From assembly GCA_041398965.1 (NCBI GenBank), contig JAWKTT010000010.1, forward strand, positions 1 to 64,000: a stretch of DNA of 64,000 nt, in the 5' to 3' direction. This stretch comes from JAWKTT01 sp041398965. Its GTDB lineage: Bacteria; Planctomycetota; Planctomycetia; Planctomycetales; Planctomycetaceae. The position numbers and the translations under genes are program-made. Positions 45,692 to 54,927 of this stretch are shown in pieces (the stretch's first letter is position 1; each line of letters starts with the position of its first letter). The notes below the pieces were generated by a model, which was not told the origin of the DNA, did no database searches, and saw only the letters and a list, made by a program, of their open reading frames with translations.

Positions 45692-47326
45692 ATGATGAAT
45701 CGATGGAAGCATTTCGCGGCTGGGTCTGTGCTGCTTTGCTCGATGACTGGATGCGGCACCGGACGCGGGCTGATGGCTCGATTCGTCCCCCAGGGGAACG
45801 TCGAACAAAGTGAGTCGCAATCGCTCGCGATGAACGACTCGCTGTCGACGTCGGAACTGCGGCGGGCGGAACTTGATTCGATCAACCGCGGTCTAAGCCA
45901 AGGGGCGGTTCGACTTCCATCGTCAGGTCTGCATCGACGCGTTGACGAGGCCTCCTCTGAATCCAATCGCGAACTCTTCGACGTGCGCCAGGTGGCGTTT
46001 GACGATGACGTCCCGCTTGAAAAGGGGGTCGTTCCAATCCCCCCTGCCGACGAAATTCGACTGGCTCCGGTGGCAGAACCTCTCGACGGAGAAGTGGTTG
46101 GCGTGGTCTCCGCCGGTTGGACGCTGGCTCAGTTAGAGTCGCTGGCATTGGCTCAGCATCCAGCGATTCAGGAAGCCTCGGCGTCTGCTCACAAGGTCGC
46201 AGGATACCACGATCAAGTCGGGACTCGACCGAACCCTGTCGTTGGTTACAACGCGACGCAGTTGGCCGATGCCGGGACCGATCAACACGTTGCCTTCGTC
46301 GAGCAAGAACTGGTGATGGGGGGCAAACTGGCCCTCAATCAGAATGTGCTGAGTCAGGAGATGCAGTCCCAATTGTGGGAGGTCGAGACGCAACGCTATC
46401 GGGTGTTGACGGACGTTCGACAGAAGTTCTACGAAGCGCTAGCGGCACAACGACGTTGGGAAATGGCGACCGAATTTCGCGAAATTGCAGCCAAAGGGGC
46501 GGAGATTGCACAACTTCGCGTTGATGCCAAAGAAGGCAGCATGACCGAAGTCTTGCAGGCGGAAATCTTGAGGCAACAGGTCGAGATTCAACGGCAACAG
46601 GCCGAAGCCGCATATCGAGGTGCATGGAAACAGTTGATGGCGGCAACAGGGCAACCAGCTTCCAACCCGGAGTCGTTGGATGGTGTGCTCCCAGGTGCGT
46701 CCGAGGTTCCGCAATGGGAGTCGGTCACGTCCAACGTGTTGGCAAGCAGTCCTGAGTTGCAGGGGGCGAGATCGCGAGTGAGCCGTGCTCGGGCCAACAT
46801 CGAACGACAGGACGTACAGGCGATTCCCAACGTCGCTGTGATGCTGGCCGCTGGTCGCGATAACGGGACCGGGAGTAACATGGTCAATGCCCAGTTCGGT
46901 CTTCCATTGCCGATTTTCAATCGAAACGAAGGGAACATCTCTGCGGCCAACGCGGAACTGTGCCGGGCGTCTCAGGAGGTTCGACGACTCGAATTGGCGA
47001 TTCAGTCGCGGATTGCCGAAGCAGCTCAAAACTATGAGTCTGCCCTGGCTGCTGTGACTCAGTACGATCAAGAGATTCTTCCCCGAGCCGAGCGGACTTT
47101 GAAACTGACCGAAGAAGCCTATGCGGCTGGGGAGTTTGACTTCCTGCAGGTGTTGATCGTCCGTCGGACCTATTTTGAAGCAAATCTCGACGCGATTACC
47201 GCGAAGACACAACTTGCCCGAGCTGGGGCCTATCTCGATGGCATGGTCCTCTCGGGCGGTCTCGACACCGCGTCCGACACTCAATTCGACAGCGGTTTGC
47301 GAGACCAATCCCTATCCGGTCAGTAA
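45692..47326 (+). CDS. TolC-type outer-membrane efflux lipoprotein
   Basis: Outer-membrane channel of the CusC/TolC type. The 544-residue product has a lipobox (GSVLLCSMTGC), then a linker with extra N-terminal domain, and the paired helical repeats of the OEP fold: WTLAQLESLALAQHPAIQE, VFVEQELVMGGK-like segment (AFVEQELVMGGKLAL), RQKFYEALAAQRRWEM, GSMTEVLQAEILRQQV and, in the second half, QFGLPLPIFNRNEGNI with NYESALAAVTQYDQEILPRAE. Start at 45692 or 45695. A pump and adaptor for such a channel are encoded at 54.9-59.9 kb, so it may be their partner (inferred). Confidence 0.88.
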   Translation: MMNRWKHFAAGSVLLCSMTGCGTGRGLMARFVPQGNVEQSESQSLAMNDSLSTSELRRAELDSINRGLSQGAVRLPSSGLHRRVDEASSESNRELFDVRQVAFDDDVPLEKGVVPIPPADEIRLAPVAEPLDGEVVGVVSAGWTLAQLESLALAQHPAIQEASASAHKVAGYHDQVGTRPNPVVGYNATQLADAGTDQHVAFVEQELVMGGKLALNQNVLSQEMQSQLWEVETQRYRVLTDVRQKFYEALAAQRRWEMATEFREIAAKGAEIAQLRVDAKEGSMTEVLQAEILRQQVEIQRQQAEAAYRGAWKQLMAATGQPASNPESLDGVLPGASEVPQWESVTSNVLASSPELQGARSRVSRARANIERQDVQAIPNVAVMLAAGRDNGTGSNMVNAQFGLPLPIFNRNEGNISAANAELCRASQEVRRLELAIQSRIAEAAQNYESALAAVTQYDQEILPRAERTLKLTEEAYAAGEFDFLQVLIVRRTYFEANLDAITAKTQLARAGAYLDGMVLSGGLDTASDTQFDSGLRDQSLSGQ

Positions 47327-47507
47327 AGGAGTCTGATGTCTTAACGAGAAGTCACCGGAACCAAGACCCATTGACGCTTCAGAAAACGCTCAGTTTCGTT
47401 CGTTGACGTGGCAAAACGGCGTAAGTATCCTACACGGCTTGTCGAACGAAGGTCTTCCCGACGGGTGGGCCACTGGAATTACCCTGTTTTACTGGTTGAA
47501 GTGAGTT

Positions 47508-47672
47508 ATGGGACGTATTGAACGAGGCCGGGAAATTGCTCGTCGCCGCACCCGCCGTGCCAAATTGGCCAAGTTGCGGAAGTTGTATGCAGAAGCCAAG
47601 ACTCCCAACGAGAAGACGGAAATTGCTGCCAAGGTCCGTCGAATTAGCCCATTTGCCGTCCTCGAAGGCTAA
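47508..47672 (+). CDS. Conserved small basic protein (DUF6800-like)
   Basis: A 54-residue protein reading MGRIERGREIARRRTRRAKL, then KLRKLYAEAKTPNEKTEIA and KVRRISPFAVLEG. This pattern matches the small Arg/Lys-rich planctomycete family annotated as DUF6800. Function is unknown; basic charge is compatible with RNA or DNA contact. ATG at 47508 has GTGAG just upstream. It lies alone in the gap between the TolC-like and aminotransferase genes. Confidence 0.85.
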   Translation: MGRIERGREIARRRTRRAKLAKLRKLYAEAKTPNEKTEIAAKVRRISPFAVLEG

Positions 47673-47878
47673 ATTCGCCGCTTTCTCGCGAAACTTCCTT
47701 GCTGAGTGAAATGGCTCTCGGTTGGAAGGTCACTTGTGATTTGACCGGCACCCCATTGCCAAGATTGAAGGTCGTTTCGATCAAAATCACGATTAGGCGA
47801 GACGGTGCGTACCCCCCATTGGTGTCACTGGTGGGTCTTTGTCGATGACAATGCCTCTCTTTCGGTCGAGTGTTTGTG

Positions 47879-48754
47879 ATGTCAGAGGATAAGACCCTCG
47901 CCAATTGGAACGGCGTCGAGATGCCGCTGGAAGAGGTACGGGTCTCGGTCTTGGATCGGGCCTTCCTCTTTGGCGACGCGGTCTACGAAGTGATCCGCCT
48001 GCATGCCGGTGTGCCCTTCCTCTTCGGCGATCACATGCAACGTCTGGAACGGAATCTCGCCAAGATGCAGTTGACGGTGGATGTTGCTCGGCTCACAAGT
48101 CGACTCCACCAAACGCTGTCGCATAGCGGTGTTAAGGACGGGAACATCTATATTCAGGTGACTCGTGGCGAAGCCCCTCGAACCCATCGTTTCCCGGTTC
48201 CGGCACCTGTTCCGAATGAGTTGATCTACGTCAAGAGGCTCACGTCAGATCGATTCGCCGACGCGCGGCGTGATGGAGCGAAGGTCATCACCGTCCCCGA
48301 TTTGCGATGGAAACGCTGCGATATCAAGTCGGTCAACCTGTTGGCAAACTGCCTCGCCGCACAGCAGGCTGCAGAGGCAGGATGTGATGAGGCGATTCTC
48401 GTCAGCGAAGACGGAACCCTCACCGAAGGGACGCAAACCAGTCTGTTTGGTGTGCAGGACGGGGCTATACTGACGGCTCCACTCGAATCAAACGTCTTGC
48501 CAGGCATTACCCGGGGCCTCGTGGTGAAGTTGGCCGGGATTGCTGCCATCCCAATGGTCGAACGTGGCATTCCGCTCTCTGCACTCAGCGACCTGGACGA
48601 ACTGTTCCTGACCGGGACAACCGCAGACATTCTGCCAGTCACTCTGGTCGATGGTCGACCGATCGGCAACGGTCAAGTTGGCCCGGTCACACGGCGTCTG
48701 GTTGAGACCTTTCATGAATACCTCCAATCGACGCTGAGTGAATTGTCGAATTAG
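47879..48754 (+). CDS. Class IV aminotransferase (D-amino-acid or branched-chain type)
   Basis: PLP-dependent fold type IV aminotransferase, 291 residues. Signature: VSVLDRAFLFGDAVYEVIR, VTRGEAPRTHRFPVP, DLRWKRCDIKSVNLLAN with PLP-binding Lys150, EAGCDEAILVSEDGTLTEGT, and SNVLPGITRGLVV, DLDELFLTGTTADILPV. The THRFP and DLRWKRCDIKS wording resembles D-alanine aminotransferase more than IlvE, but substrate cannot be fixed from sequence. Start ATG at 47879; an in-frame upstream codon at 47870 is unlikely. Confidence 0.9.
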   Translation: MSEDKTLANWNGVEMPLEEVRVSVLDRAFLFGDAVYEVIRLHAGVPFLFGDHMQRLERNLAKMQLTVDVARLTSRLHQTLSHSGVKDGNIYIQVTRGEAPRTHRFPVPAPVPNELIYVKRLTSDRFADARRDGAKVITVPDLRWKRCDIKSVNLLANCLAAQQAAEAGCDEAILVSEDGTLTEGTQTSLFGVQDGAILTAPLESNVLPGITRGLVVKLAGIAAIPMVERGIPLSALSDLDELFLTGTTADILPVTLVDGRPIGNGQVGPVTRRLVETFHEYLQSTLSELSN

Positions 48755-49447
48755 GTCGCCACTGAATCTCCCCGATCTGGTCGACGGCTGAGCGGTCCAG
48801 AATGGAGTTTCCTGACTTGGCGTGGTCGTGCGTTCGTCGCGATTACTCTGAGCGAATTTCAGGAAACACCGAAACGATGCGTCGTCGGGGAGGCTTTGTT
48901 TCCCGATCACGGTCTCTTATATCAAGTCGCTTGTGTTGGATATGGTTACGACTGCAATCCGAAACGTACCTGCTGAACAATCTGCAAAGAGTTCGAAACA
49001 TGGCGGGTTGTGTTGTAGGAGATGAACGGTAAATCTCGTTCGGCACACAAAACACCTCATGTCTATCACTGCCCACTTTTCCCCGAGTTTTGCGGGGTTT
49101 CTCGATTGCGTCGCGTGAAATCTCTGTGAGCTTGTGGCGATACCTCCCACTGTTGTCACAGATGGCATAAATCGTGCGATTGTCTCCTGCGTCGAAAGCA
49201 AGTTGTCGTGTGTCTCTGCATGCATGCTGCATCGACGCTCTCTGAATTGGGGAGACCTGTCCAGAGGGGATTCCTGTTTGCTCCGGTCAGGGTAACAGGA
49301 CCGGTTCGTACTGGTGACCGCCAGTTCAACCACATGTTCGAGTGCTGGGGAGAATCAGTCCTCACAACACTCAGGCAGAGTTCGAATTCTTCGAGCCTGT
49401 CATGTCGAAAAAATCTTGAAAACACGTCTCAAACAAAGGAACTTACA
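48755..49447. other. Intergenic region with a terminator-like hairpin
   Basis: About 690 bases without a convincing gene. A hairpin CCCCG-AGTTTTG-CGGGG-TTT lies at 49081-49100 and points to transcription ending here on the + strand. A promoter for the pilin-like gene should lie further right. Confidence 0.45.
49081..49100 (+). terminator. Hairpin terminator 327 bases past the aminotransferase gene
   Basis: Stem CCCCG/CGGGG with 7-nt loop, followed by TTTCTC on the + strand. Its distance from the aminotransferase gene leaves room for a non-coding RNA upstream. Confidence 0.6.
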
Positions 49448-49777
49448 ATGCTGCACAAGTTGCTCAATGACGAAGCCGGTTTCATCATCTCGGCTGAACT
49501 CGTTCTGGTTGCCACGATTGTCGTCATCGGCATGATCGTCGGCCTCAGCGAAATCCAGCACGCCGTTGTTGCTGAACTCAACGACGTTGCTGACGCTATC
49601 GGCAAGCTGAACCAGAGCTACAGCTACAACGGATTCTCGAAGATCAACAACACCAAGGGTGGCGTTGGTGCTTACACCCGTGGTTCGTCGTTCGTCGACA
49701 CCATGGACGAGTGCGACATGGACCAGTGCCAGATCGACTGCGATACTCCAGTTGCAGAAGGTCCAAAGCGTCGCTAG
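49448..49777 (+). CDS. Small pilin-like membrane protein
   Basis: A 109-residue protein. The N-terminus (MLHKLLNDEAGFIISAELVL) and the helix VATIVVIGMIVGLSEIQHAV resemble a type IV/Flp-type pilin leader with Gly11 before Phe12, although the usual Glu at +5 of FTLIE proteins is arranged differently (FIISAE). The C-terminal part is Asn/Gly-rich and has a Cys pattern (CDMDQC...DC). Similar short proteins are common in planctomycetes. AAGGA before ATG 49448 supports the start. It is followed by a strong terminator, suggesting a single, well-expressed gene. Cleavage and assembly are inferred. Confidence 0.85.
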   Translation: MLHKLLNDEAGFIISAELVLVATIVVIGMIVGLSEIQHAVVAELNDVADAIGKLNQSYSYNGFSKINNTKGGVGAYTRGSSFVDTMDECDMDQCQIDCDTPVAEGPKRR

Positions 49778-49825
49778 TTCTCGTCAGTCGCGATTCGCGG
49801 TTTGACAGCTAGAGATCTTGAAATT

Positions 49826-49864
49826 CAAGCCGTCGGGGGATGATGTCCTCCGGCGGCTTGTTTC
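49826..49864 (+). terminator. Rho-independent terminator of the pilin-like gene
   Basis: CAAGCCGTCGGGGGA / TCCTCCGGCGGCTTG around a 5-nt TGATG loop, with TTTC after. Stem with one or two mismatches or G-T pairs. It sits 49 bases after the stop codon. Confidence 0.85.
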
Positions 49865-50103
49865 ATTGTTGATCCAGGCGTCTTTTGTGACGAATGATCT
49901 GCAATTCTCCGGCTACGCAGAGGGGCCAGAGTCGCCGGTCCGACGGTCAAGACCGTTAAACTTTGCCAAATCGGCTGAATCAGTAAAAGCTGAACATCTG
50001 GGCGAGCCGATACAGAGACAGAGGTTACCGCTGGGTAGCCGCGTCGTCGGCAGAATCTGCCGGTTGATTCTCCGGCGTCTGTTCAGTCTTACTCGATCCA
50101 GGG

Positions 50104-51501
50104 ATGGCGATGATGCCTTGCCGATTGACATACCTGTGTGTTGTTCTCGTGGCTCTGGCCGCTGCCAGTGGCGGATACGGACAGGAGTTTCCGGGGAGCA
50201 ATTCCCGATTCGTGCCTCAGCAGGGTAATGGCATGTGGCCCCCTTACGGAGGCTATGCCCCACCGATGACTGATGACTATCAGGGATTCGCTGGTGGGGG
50301 CGAATCGCCAGCTTACGGCTGGGGGGGGGGACAGAGTGGTCCCGTCATGGTGCAAGAGCGGCTGCCGAGTCGAGCCGAACGAGGACCGTTGTACGAAGAC
50401 TCTCACTGGGACGGCTTCAAGAACGTACTGTCTCAAACGACAGTCCGCATCGAATACCTGAACTGGGGATTGAATCATCCGGACCCCGGTCTGATGGGGG
50501 CACCTCTGACGAACTGGAATGCAAACACTCAGCCCTTCACAGCCCTGGACCGCAGTGCAACGATTCGTGTCGACCCAAACAACGTCTTTAATACCATTAC
50601 GGCATTCACCCCGATCCTGAATTTCACGTCAATGCGTGATATCAACGGAGTGCGAGGGACGATTGGCATCCCGACGATGTACGGGCAGATGGAGTTGAGT
50701 GCTTTCGGGCTACAGCGCACGACACAGGAATTGAACATTGCTCCCGTCGCCAACGTCGCATTAGGAACTCTACACATTCCGGCCGTTACCCTGTTGCTCG
50801 AGGGACAAGGTGCCTTCGCCCTCGAAAATGCACCAAACGCGCTTGTGCTTGCTCCCATGATTCTGTTTGACACATCCTTCAAAGCCGAGTACCAGACCCG
50901 GCTTATGGGAGCTGGTGTCGACTTCATCGGCGATGCCTGGACCCCAAATGCTGCGGTCGAGATGCGGTCTGTCTTTGGGGTGAAGTACACGCGACTGGGC
51001 GAATCGCTGACCATCAGCGGTGTCGATCAGTTTACCGACACCGATCCGACCAACGACACGACGCACTTCATTCGCTCGGAATCGCTGAACCACATTTTCG
51101 GCCCTTCGATCGGCTTCCGGGCACAAACCCAGATCAAGAATCTTACTCTCGGCGTCACGCCAAAGTTCATTCTCGGGTTCAACCGACACGAAGACAGCGT
51201 CCAGACACGACAGATTTTTGACGCCGCAGAAGCCCAGACCTTCAACCAGAGGAATCACTCTGAGATTGCTCCAATGTTCGAGTTGCAGGCGTTTGCCAGC
51301 TTGCAGATGAGCGACAATTTCCGCCTGCGAGCAGGTTATGACCTGAACGCAGTCTCGGGGATCTCGCGACCAGATCAGAACATCAACTACAACGACTCGA
51401 ATCTTGTCGGCAACCCGACCATTATCGGCCTCAAGAGCGGAAACCTCAAAGCACTCGTCTTCCAAGGTTTCTCGGTTTCGGCGGAATGGACTCTGTACTG
51501 A
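50104..51501 (+). CDS. BBP7-type outer-membrane beta-barrel protein
   Basis: Planctomycete barrel family of outer-membrane type. The 465-residue product starts with a signal peptide (CVVLVALAAASGGYG), has a Gly/Pro/Tyr-rich linker, then the RIEYLNWGLNHP opening strand and repeated amphipathic strands (GTIGIPTMYGQMELSAFGLQ, NHIFGPSIGFRAQTQI), ending with FSVSAEWTLY, an aromatic C-terminal residue as in barrel proteins. Starts at 50104, 50110 and 50113 are all in frame (ATG cluster). Role is probably porin or structural; substrate unknown. Confidence 0.88.
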   Translation: MAMMPCRLTYLCVVLVALAAASGGYGQEFPGSNSRFVPQQGNGMWPPYGGYAPPMTDDYQGFAGGGESPAYGWGGGQSGPVMVQERLPSRAERGPLYEDSHWDGFKNVLSQTTVRIEYLNWGLNHPDPGLMGAPLTNWNANTQPFTALDRSATIRVDPNNVFNTITAFTPILNFTSMRDINGVRGTIGIPTMYGQMELSAFGLQRTTQELNIAPVANVALGTLHIPAVTLLLEGQGAFALENAPNALVLAPMILFDTSFKAEYQTRLMGAGVDFIGDAWTPNAAVEMRSVFGVKYTRLGESLTISGVDQFTDTDPTNDTTHFIRSESLNHIFGPSIGFRAQTQIKNLTLGVTPKFILGFNRHEDSVQTRQIFDAAEAQTFNQRNHSEIAPMFELQAFASLQMSDNFRLRAGYDLNAVSGISRPDQNINYNDSNLVGNPTIIGLKSGNLKALVFQGFSVSAEWTLY

Positions 51502-51536
51502 TCGTGTGAGTCGATCGAGAAAAACCCAATGCCCTT

Positions 51537-52064
51537 TTAGCCGCAGGTGGATTCGTCCACGATGTCGGAGTCGCCGAGTTCGATGATCTCGGAACGTTCA
51601 ATGAGCGGACGCTTCATTCGCGGTCGAGTTTCTTCGACGACAAAGTCTGCCCCCTCTTCTGCGATCGGGATCGGGCCATCTTCGGGGATGAACGGACGAT
51701 TTTCCTTCTGGGGAGCGATTGCTGGCTTCTCAGCGACAGCGGGGGCGGTCTTCGCTTTCGGCTGTTTGGGAGGGGCCTGCCGAAACTCCATGCGAAACCC
51801 CGTGTCGCCAACCCATAGTTCGTCACCTGGACGCAACGGGAGTTCATCCCGCGAGATCGTATCGTTCACTCGAACGCCGTTCATTGATCCCAAGTCTCGC
51901 ACGACAAAACCATTGTTGATCTGTGAGACGCAACAATGTTTTCGCGACACCTTACGACTGTTGGTCAGGACGACGTCGCAATCCGGGTGCCGACCGATGA
52001 ACACGATTGCCTTATCCAACGGCAATGCGGGTCCTTCGTCAAGTGGCACCAGAAACATCGGCAT
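51537..52064 (-). CDS. FHA-domain protein
   Basis: FHA domains bind phosphothreonine. The 175-residue product has the conserved GRHPDCDVVLTNSRKVSRKH (Gly24-Arg25 and Ser-Arg-Lys-His), then NNGFVVRDLGSMNGVRVND, the classic S-x-N-G core, in the N-terminal 95 residues. An acidic, Pro-rich tail follows. A protein kinase is encoded at 31.6 kb, but the likely partner is not clear from location. It lies downstream of the histidine kinase on the same strand, 169 bases away. Confidence 0.92.
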   Translation of the reverse strand: MPMFLVPLDEGPALPLDKAIVFIGRHPDCDVVLTNSRKVSRKHCCVSQINNGFVVRDLGSMNGVRVNDTISRDELPLRPGDELWVGDTGFRMEFRQAPPKQPKAKTAPAVAEKPAIAPQKENRPFIPEDGPIPIAEEGADFVVEETRPRMKRPLIERSEIIELGDSDIVDESTCG

Positions 52065-52233
52065 CGTTGCGACTCCGAAAAAGCAGTCAATCTGTGACTC
52101 CGATCATACCCGCGCCAGGAAGTATTCGCACGCGGAGACTGCGATTTTCGGACTTTCTCGTCGTGCAACACTGCGGATTGCAACAGATAGGCCGCCTGAA
52201 ATCGACGATTCTCGCATCGCGAGGTCTCAAGCC

Positions 52234-54108
52234 TTACCCCCCATTTGAGCCATTGGGGCTCTGCGGCTGGGGATGAACTTGAAACGTCGCATGACGCAGA
52301 GTGTCATCGTCGCCGTCATTCGGGAGTCGATTCAACCGAATCGGCACGGTCACGGTAAAGGTGCTCCCTTTTCCGAATTCACTTTCGAGGAACACTTCGC
52401 CATCTAACAGTCGGCTCAGTTCTTTCACGATCGACAGTCCAAGTCCTGTCCCTTCGTACTCGCGGGTGAGTGGGTCGTTCTGCCCAGGAAGTGCCCGTCC
52501 CTGACGGAACTTCTCAAAGATTCGAGACTGGTCTTGCAGTGGAATTCCGATGCCAGTGTCCGCCACGACAAATTCGACAAGCGTCCTCCCTTTGAGAAGT
52601 GCTTGCATTCGAATACGGCCCCCTTCGGGAGTGAACTTCACGGCGTTCGACAAAAGGTTGTACAGAATCTGCTGTAGCTTTCCCGCATCCTGGTGTAGCA
52701 ACGGAACCTGGGGGTCGACTTCCCACTTGAGATCGATGTGTTTGCGGTCGGCTAACGGGAGAATCCCATTGGCGAGTCGCTCGACCAAATCGGCGACCGG
52801 GAACTCCACGACGTGCAGTTCCATCTTCCCCGCTTCCATCTTTGCGAGATCGAGGATGTCGTTAATGAGCGCGAGGAGACTCTTTCCGGAATTCTGGATA
52901 TTGCGAACGTATTTTCGCTCCCGTTCCTCGAGTCCCTCTGCTTCATTGAGCAGATCGCTGAAGCCGAGAATGCTGTTCAGAGGGGTCCGCAGTTCATGAC
53001 TCATCGTCGAGAGAAAGTCGCTTTTGAGGCTGTTCATTTCGTGCAGTGACAGGTTGGCTCCGGCAAGTTCGTCGACCTTAGCATCAAGATTCGTGTTCAC
53101 CTGACGCAACTCATCCTGCACGTTGACGAGGTGACGCAACATCCGATTGAAAGCGTGACTCAGTTCCTCGAACTCGTCGCCAGTCCGAATGTCCGCCCGT
53201 TGATCCAGGTCGCCCTGAGCCACCGCATCGCTGACGTCCTTCAAGTGCAACACCGGTTTGACAATGACATATCGGATGATGAGAAACGACCCGAGCATCG
53301 CCAGGAAGGCCGTGGCGATGGCCATCGCGAACAAGATGGCATTGTTGAGCGTGACGTCCTGAGTTGTCTTGTGGAGGTCAAACTTGATCTTCGCCATCCC
53401 GAGCATGCGCCCTTCGGTGACGGTTGGATCGATCGCCTGGTGACAGGTCAGACAGTTCTTCTCTGCGAGCACTGCCTGGTAATAGAGGTAGGCATCCTCG
53501 GCATGGTTCTCCTGGACGACGAACGGCGGCGACTTCAACAGGCTCGGGACCTCCCCGGCAGCCAGTTCCCGCTTCAGTGTGTTGAGCGCTTCGTACTCGT
53601 CGATCGACTCCGGCCTCCCAGCCGCCTCTGACTTACCCGGATCGGTCGCGAAGAAATCCCACTGCTGTTCACGCAGGTCTTCCGGTTTGAAGATCTCTTT
53701 GAACTTGGCCACCTCTCGGCTGTCCCAGACGATCTCTCTGAGCCGGACTTTCTGGGGTGCCGACTTTGTCGAAGCGGTCGAAGGAGATTCGCCCGTTGTC
53801 TCTGTGCTGGGCGTGTGCGTTTCGCCCTTCGGTGTCGACGATTCCCCACGTTTTACTGTCGTCTCCGAGTCGACGTTTCCTTCCGCGTCCTGTTCTGTGA
53901 AGAATCGCCAATGCACGGTCTGCAGGTTTGAGGTAATCAACAACTGGGCCTGACGTGCGTATTGATCTCGCACCAGTTTCAGGTTGAGTCTCGCATAAAA
54001 GTAGAAGCTTCCCGCAATCAACAGCAACAGGCCGATACCGAACAGGAAGCGAAACTTCCGTTCGAGACTCGTTTCGCCAAGAACCTTTTTGAAAGTACGG
54101 TAAGACAT
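52234..54108 (-). CDS. Sensor histidine kinase with a DUF3365/CxxCH sensor domain
   Basis: Membrane sensor kinase of 624 residues. TM1 at about 21-39, then a periplasmic region with Ser/Thr-rich linker and CLTCHQ (Cys219, Cys222, His223), a possible c-type heme site typical of DUF3365 sensors. TM2 lies at about 256-280, then a HAMP domain, then HisKA with SHELRTPLNSILGFSDLL (His371 phosphorylated), and ATPase motifs (NLLSNAVKFTPEGG, DTGIGIPLQDQSRIF, GTGLGLSIVKEL). No response regulator is adjacent. The nearby metal-efflux set suggests a metal or redox signal (inferred). Confidence 0.92.
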   Translation of the reverse strand: MSYRTFKKVLGETSLERKFRFLFGIGLLLLIAGSFYFYARLNLKLVRDQYARQAQLLITSNLQTVHWRFFTEQDAEGNVDSETTVKRGESSTPKGETHTPSTETTGESPSTASTKSAPQKVRLREIVWDSREVAKFKEIFKPEDLREQQWDFFATDPGKSEAAGRPESIDEYEALNTLKRELAAGEVPSLLKSPPFVVQENHAEDAYLYYQAVLAEKNCLTCHQAIDPTVTEGRMLGMAKIKFDLHKTTQDVTLNNAILFAMAIATAFLAMLGSFLIIRYVIVKPVLHLKDVSDAVAQGDLDQRADIRTGDEFEELSHAFNRMLRHLVNVQDELRQVNTNLDAKVDELAGANLSLHEMNSLKSDFLSTMSHELRTPLNSILGFSDLLNEAEGLEERERKYVRNIQNSGKSLLALINDILDLAKMEAGKMELHVVEFPVADLVERLANGILPLADRKHIDLKWEVDPQVPLLHQDAGKLQQILYNLLSNAVKFTPEGGRIRMQALLKGRTLVEFVVADTGIGIPLQDQSRIFEKFRQGRALPGQNDPLTREYEGTGLGLSIVKELSRLLDGEVFLESEFGKGSTFTVTVPIRLNRLPNDGDDDTLRHATFQVHPQPQSPNGSNGG

Positions 54109-54318
54109 ACGAATGGCTGTCGACGCAGGGACGATTCAACGGCGTGTTTGCAACGCGACGCCGGACCACTGGATGTTACCGCTCCTGGCGATTTGGTAAC
54201 ACCCAGAGTCCATGCCTCGTCAACGATTCATTCGACCGACATCCTTGTCTGTCGCTGCTGATTACGATCGACGGACAAGAGCGTCCGTCTTGCGCAAGTC
54301 AATCGCAATGTCAGAACG

Positions 54319-54831
54319 CTAGTGAGCGTGCGCCTCCCCATCATGATGATGATCGATTTTTCCGGTGTACTGCTTCCCTTGAATTGACACGACCAACTTT
54401 GCAGCCGTTCCTTCGTGATCAAGGTCATTCGCCAGTTCCTCATCCTTCAGCGAGAACCGCGAGGACAAACCCTGGGGGTCGTTCGATTCGGGAACGGCCA
54501 TCAGTTTGAACTGTTCCGCGTTTCCATCGTGCGTCAGGTTGATCGTCACCTCGGTGGCCTCGATGGGAACCGCAACTTCCGCATGACCGTCGAGAATGTA
54601 GACAGACACTTCGCCACCGTCTCCATGCACGATTTCTGCGTGAAACTCTTCGTTTCCCAGTTCAATCAAGTCCCCCTTGTGCGGGCCATGAGTTGGGTGA
54701 TTGTGAACATCTCCCCCGGCAGTCGCTGCGGGATCGCTGACAGGCTTGGCTTCCGGTGGATCGCCGCAACCAACAAGTGCTGCCAACAGTATCAGGGACG
54801 CAAGTGGCAACCGTTTTCTAATAGACATCAT
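54319..54831 (-). CDS. His-rich lipoprotein of the metal-efflux set
   Basis: A 170-residue lipoprotein (ILLAALVGCGD lipobox). The middle has HNHPTHGPHKGDLIELGNEE and the end KIDHHHDGEAHAH, clusters of His suited to metal binding; the EVSVYILDGHAEVAVPIE stretch forms a beta-domain. AGGAG before ATG 54831 supports the start. It is the last gene of a His-rich set that also includes an RND pump and adaptor upstream. Confidence 0.85.
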   Translation of the reverse strand: MMSIRKRLPLASLILLAALVGCGDPPEAKPVSDPAATAGGDVHNHPTHGPHKGDLIELGNEEFHAEIVHGDGGEVSVYILDGHAEVAVPIEATEVTINLTHDGNAEQFKLMAVPESNDPQGLSSRFSLKDEELANDLDHEGTAAKLVVSIQGKQYTGKIDHHHDGEAHAH

Positions 54832-54863
54832 CAAATCTCCTGAGTGGGGGGATAGTAACTGCT

Positions 54864-54893
54864 CGTTTCGCCCCACACTTAACGTGTGGAGCA
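54864..54893. repeat. Palindrome, type A, third copy
   Basis: CGTTTCGCCCCACACTTAAC then GTGTGGAGC; arms CCACAC/GTGTGG are perfect. The lead CGTTTCG is shared with 19843. It lies between the pump gene and the lipoprotein gene. Confidence 0.65.
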
Positions 54894-54927
54894 TGACGTA
54901 ACGTTTCGTGAGACCGGATAGGGGTAT

